A stretch of DNA of 64,000 nucleotides, from NCBI RefSeq assembly GCF_033763495.1, contig NZ_JANRKL010000181.1, positions 1 to 64,000 on the forward strand, given 5' to 3'. This DNA comes from Haliscomenobacter sp033763495. Its GTDB lineage: Bacteria; Bacteroidota; Bacteroidia; Chitinophagales; Saprospiraceae. Shown in pieces: positions 61,413 to 64,000 of the stretch (its first letter is position 1; the number at the start of each line of letters is the position of its first letter). The translations under genes were made by a program, and so were the position numbers. The notes beneath the pieces are model-generated. The model searched no databases. It was not told the origin of the DNA and worked only from the letters and a program-made list of their open reading frames with translations.

Positions 61413-62441
61413 TTATTCAAACAATGTTCTTTGCTGAGCAGGAGGTACAATCCCCAGGTGACGATAAGCTTTTTCGGTAGCTTCCCGTCCGCGTGGGGTT
61501 CTTTGTAAAAAGCCTTCCATAATCAAAAACGGCTCATGGACCTCTTCAATTGTGCCAGCTTCTTCGCCGATGGCCGTAGCAATGGTGGAAATGCCCACGG
61601 GACCACCTTTGAATTTTTGGATAATGGTTGACAAAATTTTATTGTCCATTTCATCCAGGCCATATTCATCTACATTCAAGGCTTCCAGAGCAATTTTGGC
61701 GATTTCCAGGGTAATCCGTCCATCCCCCTTGACCTGGGCAAAATCACGCACCCTGCGCAAAAGGGCATTGGCGATACGAGGTGTACCCCGGCTCCTCCTG
61801 GCGATTTCCGTTGCACCTTCGTCCAGAATTTCCAAGCTCAGAATATTGGCCGAACGATGGATGATTCGTTTCAGGGTTTCCACGTCGTAGTAATCCAGGT
61901 GACAATTGATACCAAATCGCGCTCGCATCGGTGCTGTCAACAAACCCATTCGGGTAGTTGCCCCTACGAGGGTGAAAGGGTTGAGTGTAATCTGAATGCT
62001 ACGCGCATTGGGGCCACTATCGATCATAATGTCGATGCGGTAATCCTCCATAGCAGAGTACAGGTATTCTTCAACTACAGTATTGAGACGGTGAATTTCG
62101 TCAATGAATAAAACATCCCCTTCGTTGAGATTGGTCAGCAATCCCGCCAGGTCTCCCGGTTTTTCCAATACGGGTCCTGAGCTCATTTTGAGTCCCGTTT
62201 CCAGTTCATTGGAAATGATGTGAGAAAGGGTCGTTTTGCCCAGACCCGGTGGGCCATGCAGCAAAACGTGGTCCAGGGCTTCTCCTCTCTGTTTGGCTGC
62301 TGTGATGAAAACCTTCAAATTGTCTACAATTCGGGGCTGTCCACTGAAGTCTTCCAGCGCTTTAGGGCGCAACGCGCGCTCGATTTGCTGTTCATCCGTG
62401 CTAAACTGTTTGCCAGAAGCATCCAATATAGGATTTGCCAT
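61413..62441 (-). CDS. ruvB: Holliday junction DNA helicase RuvB
   Basis: 342 residues, full length. N-terminal region with LRPKALEDFSGQPRIVDNL, Walker A GPPGLGKTT, Walker B LFIDEIHRLN, sensor GATTRMG and the winged-helix end with EPFLIMEGFLQRTPRGR. It drives branch migration with RuvA. ruvA and ruvC are not in the window. Confidence 0.98.
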   Translation of the reverse strand: MANPILDASGKQFSTDEQQIERALRPKALEDFSGQPRIVDNLKVFITAAKQRGEALDHVLLHGPPGLGKTTLSHIISNELETGLKMSSGPVLEKPGDLAGLLTNLNEGDVLFIDEIHRLNTVVEEYLYSAMEDYRIDIMIDSGPNARSIQITLNPFTLVGATTRMGLLTAPMRARFGINCHLDYYDVETLKRIIHRSANILSLEILDEGATEIARRSRGTPRIANALLRRVRDFAQVKGDGRITLEIAKIALEALNVDEYGLDEMDNKILSTIIQKFKGGPVGISTIATAIGEEAGTIEEVHEPFLIMEGFLQRTPRGREATEKAYRHLGIVPPAQQRTLFE

Positions 62442-62463
62442 TTAAATATTGTTTTTAAATTTG
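62434..62463 (+). promoter_or_regulatory. promoter of isocitrate dehydrogenase gene
   Basis: TTTG (62434-62437), 18 bp, TAAATTTG (62456-62463): the -7 box is exact and the spacing one base short. The -33 box overlaps the start of ruvB on the other strand. A leader of about 110 nt would contain the hairpin at 62525. Confidence 0.6.
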
Positions 62464-62524
62464 CGCAGCAAAATTTGAGGCCAAGTCCTTTTCCAGGTTT
62501 TGAAGCATCAAATAAGGCTGGCAA

Positions 62525-62543
62525 AGACGCAAACCTTGCGTCT
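62525..62543 (+). repeat. small perfect hairpin in the icd leader
   Basis: AGACGCAA-ACC-TTGCGTCT is a perfect 8-bp stem with a 3-nt loop. It lies 38 bp before the start codon. It may be a short dispersed repeat or a leader structure. No T-run follows. Confidence 0.75.
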
Positions 62544-62581
62544 CTACATTTTTTCAGCATTGAAAATACAATAATACAACA

Positions 62582-63847
62582 ATGAGTGGATCAAAAGTAA
62601 CCATTGAAAATGGAAAATTAACGGTGCCAAACGATCCGATCATCCCTTTCATTGAAGGTGATGGTACTGGAGCCGATATTTGGGCGGCTTCAGTTCGCGT
62701 TTTGGACGCCGCAGTGGAAAAAGCGTACAATGGTACACGCAAAATTCATTGGAAGGAAGTGTTAGCTGGCGAAAAAGCCTTTAACCTTACCGGCAGCTGG
62801 CTTCCAGACGAAACCCTGCAGATTATTGACGAGTACCGTATTGCCATCAAAGGTCCTTTGACTACCCCGGTTGGTGGTGGTATCCGCTCTTTGAACGTTG
62901 CCTTGCGTCAAATGCTCGACTTGTACGCTTGTGTTCGTCCAGTACATTATTTCAAGGGTGTGCCTAGCCCAGTGAAAGAACCAGAACTGGTTGAAATGGT
63001 GATCTTCCGGGAAAACACCGAAGACATCTACGCGGGTATTGAATACTTGGCTGGCACTCCAGAATTGGAGAAGCTCAAAAAATTCCTGATTGAAGAAATG
63101 GGGGTTAAAGGAATCCGCTTCCCTGATACCGTTTCATTGGGTATCAAACCTGTTTCAATCGAAGGTACCGAGCGCCTGGTTCGTTCCGCCATCGAGTACA
63201 CCATCGACAACAACCTGCCTTCCTTGACCCTGGTTCACAAGGGCAACATCATGAAATACACCGAAGGTAAGTTTAAGGATTGGGGTTATGCCTTGTTGGA
63301 GCGGGAGTATGGCGATAAGGTGTTCACCTGGGCACAATACGACCGAATTGCTGCTGCCGATGGCAAAGCTGTTGCTGACAAAGCTCAGGCAGATGCACTG
63401 GCTGCGGGTAAAATCCTGATCAAAGACGCGATTGCGGATGCATTCCTGCAACAAATTCTGCTGCGTCCTGCTGAATATTCAGTGATTGCTACCTTGAACC
63501 TGAATGGCGACTACATCTCCGACGCTCTAGCAGCAGAAGTAGGTGGTATCGGGATCGCTCCAGGTGCTAACATCAATTACCTCAGCGGCAAAGCCATTTT
63601 TGAAGCTACTCATGGGACCGCTCCAAAATATGCTGGTCAGGATAAGGTGAATCCAAGTTCGGTAATCTTGTCTGGTGAGATGATGTTCCGTTACATGGGC
63701 TGGAAGGAAGCTGCTGACCTGATCATCAAAGGCGTTGAAGGGGCCATCAGCAACAAACGTGTAACTTATGATTTCCATCGCCTGATGGAAGGAGCAACTT
63801 TGTTGAAGTGCTCTGAGTTTGGCGATGAGATTATTGCGAACATGTAA
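62582..63847 (+). CDS. icd: isocitrate dehydrogenase, NADP-dependent type
   Basis: 421 residues. Substrate and metal-binding motifs: FIEGDGTGADIW, SLNVALRQMLDLYACVRPVHYF, FRENTEDIYAGIEY, LTLVHKGNIMKYTEG, NLNGDYISDALAAEVGG and FEATHGTAPKYAG. This is the homodimeric bacterial ICDH family that oxidises isocitrate to 2-oxoglutarate in the TCA cycle. NADP preference is from family similarity. It is followed 7 bp later by palindrome L. Confidence 0.95.
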   Translation: MSGSKVTIENGKLTVPNDPIIPFIEGDGTGADIWAASVRVLDAAVEKAYNGTRKIHWKEVLAGEKAFNLTGSWLPDETLQIIDEYRIAIKGPLTTPVGGGIRSLNVALRQMLDLYACVRPVHYFKGVPSPVKEPELVEMVIFRENTEDIYAGIEYLAGTPELEKLKKFLIEEMGVKGIRFPDTVSLGIKPVSIEGTERLVRSAIEYTIDNNLPSLTLVHKGNIMKYTEGKFKDWGYALLEREYGDKVFTWAQYDRIAAADGKAVADKAQADALAAGKILIKDAIADAFLQQILLRPAEYSVIATLNLNGDYISDALAAEVGGIGIAPGANINYLSGKAIFEATHGTAPKYAGQDKVNPSSVILSGEMMFRYMGWKEAADLIIKGVEGAISNKRVTYDFHRLMEGATLLKCSEFGDEIIANM

Positions 63848-63854
63848 ATTAGAG

Positions 63855-63953
63855 ATGAAAGATGAGAGATGAGAGATGAGAGAAGCTACCGCAGAGGCTT
63901 AGACAAGATTATCGTCGAAAACGCTGCGGTAGCCTCTCTCATCTCTCATCTCT
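63855..63953. repeat. gene-end palindrome L with core (GATGAGA heptamers)
   Basis: Left arm 63865-63894 and right arm 63924-63953 pair at 29 of 30 positions. The outer part is GATGAGA heptamers like palindrome H. The inner part is the shared core CTACCGCAGAGGCTTAGAC to CGCTGCGGTAG. The right arm overlaps the stop codon of the convergent partial gene. Confidence 0.94.
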
Positions 63954-64000
63954 ATTCTCCGCTTTTTACAAACTTCTTCGTCCCCGTTCCATTCTCCGTA
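63952..64000 (-). CDS. partial gene, C-terminal end only
   Basis: The minus-strand reading ends TENGTGTKKFVKSGE then TAG (63954-63952) and runs off the right edge of the window. Only 15 residues are visible, so the function cannot be read. Its placement convergent to icd, with the palindrome arm covering its stop, follows the pattern of the other gene ends here, which supports it as a real gene end. Confidence 0.4.
   Translation of the reverse strand, partial: TENGTGTKKFVKSGE

Noticed and set aside
1..64000. Search by eye for tRNA, rRNA, IS transposases, integrases, CRISPR-Cas or prophage genes
   Set aside because: None recognised; every long frame on the coding strand is accounted for by a cellular gene. 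A tRNA scan and IS database search would be decisive.

Overview
This 64 kb window looks like a chromosomal segment of a Bacteroidota bacterium, most likely a saprospirid (Haliscomenobacter/Lewinella-like). The evidence is: type IX secretion C-terminal sorting domains of type A (genes at 295 and 24842) and type B (the 2061-residue protein at 45922); a TonB-receptor-like outer membrane protein; S41 tricorn and PL8 lyase genes; lipoboxes without strong Shine-Dalgarno sites; and several matches to the Bacteroidota promoter pattern TTTG-N19-21-TAnnTTTG. The genus is inference. No rRNA, tRNA, CRISPR array, insertion sequence or prophage was recognised.

Layout. 1-8.2 kb: a secreted DUF4331 protein, a TPR lipoprotein, a TPR-AAA ATPase, a TPR membrane protein, a stand-alone effector-associated domain (EAD11-like) and a secreted protein. 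8.2-14.2 kb: an amidoligase-type cluster with two ATP-grasp enzymes, a class I glutamine amidotransferase-like protein, a YbdK/GCS2 carboxylate-amine ligase and two esterases. 14.3-21.1 kb: outer membrane barrel protein, SLC45-like sugar transporter, polysaccharide lyase family 8. 21.5-34.9 kb: AspT-type transporter, TyrS, dockerin-bearing secreted protein, esterase lipoprotein, tricorn protease, deaminase, flavin amine oxidase, photolyase. 34.9-45.9 kb: trans-sulfuration enzyme, a CCG/4Fe-4S membrane electron-transfer pair, phosphoribosyltransferase, cohesin protein, galactokinase, an ECF42-type sigma factor with its YciI partner, serine protease, MFS transporter, DinB-like protein. 45.9-64 kb: giant repeat adhesin, sphingosine-phosphate-lyase-like enzyme, aldose epimerase lipoprotein, arginyl-transferase, RarA, two Rieske proteins, metallophosphatase, RuvB and isocitrate dehydrogenase.

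The most striking unexplained structure is not a gene. About fifteen intergenic gaps are filled by long inverted repeats that begin or end at, or inside, a stop codon. Arms are 20-45 bp and at one locus may be perfectly complementary (45 bp at 36117-36223; 36 bp at 14215-14290), yet arms differ between loci. Many are built of tandem 7-9 bp units (GGTTGAGAA, GACGAAT, GATGAGA, CACCTAAG, CACAAAG types). In five of them the centre is the same roughly 47-bp core, beginning CTACCGCAGCG and ending CGCTGCGGTAG or a variant. Only a few gaps carry a classical stem plus T-run terminator, so these palindromes may serve as gene-end (3' end) elements. Their local arm matching and shared core also suggest an uncharacterised mobile or homogenising process.

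How genes work together: the amidoligase cluster plausibly makes a small peptide-like amide that esterases mature or release. The PL8 lyase and the neighbouring sugar transporter suggest uronic-acid polysaccharide use. The Fe-S pair probably passes electrons to menaquinone. A cohesin and a dockerin protein encoded 14 kb apart could bind each other at the cell surface.
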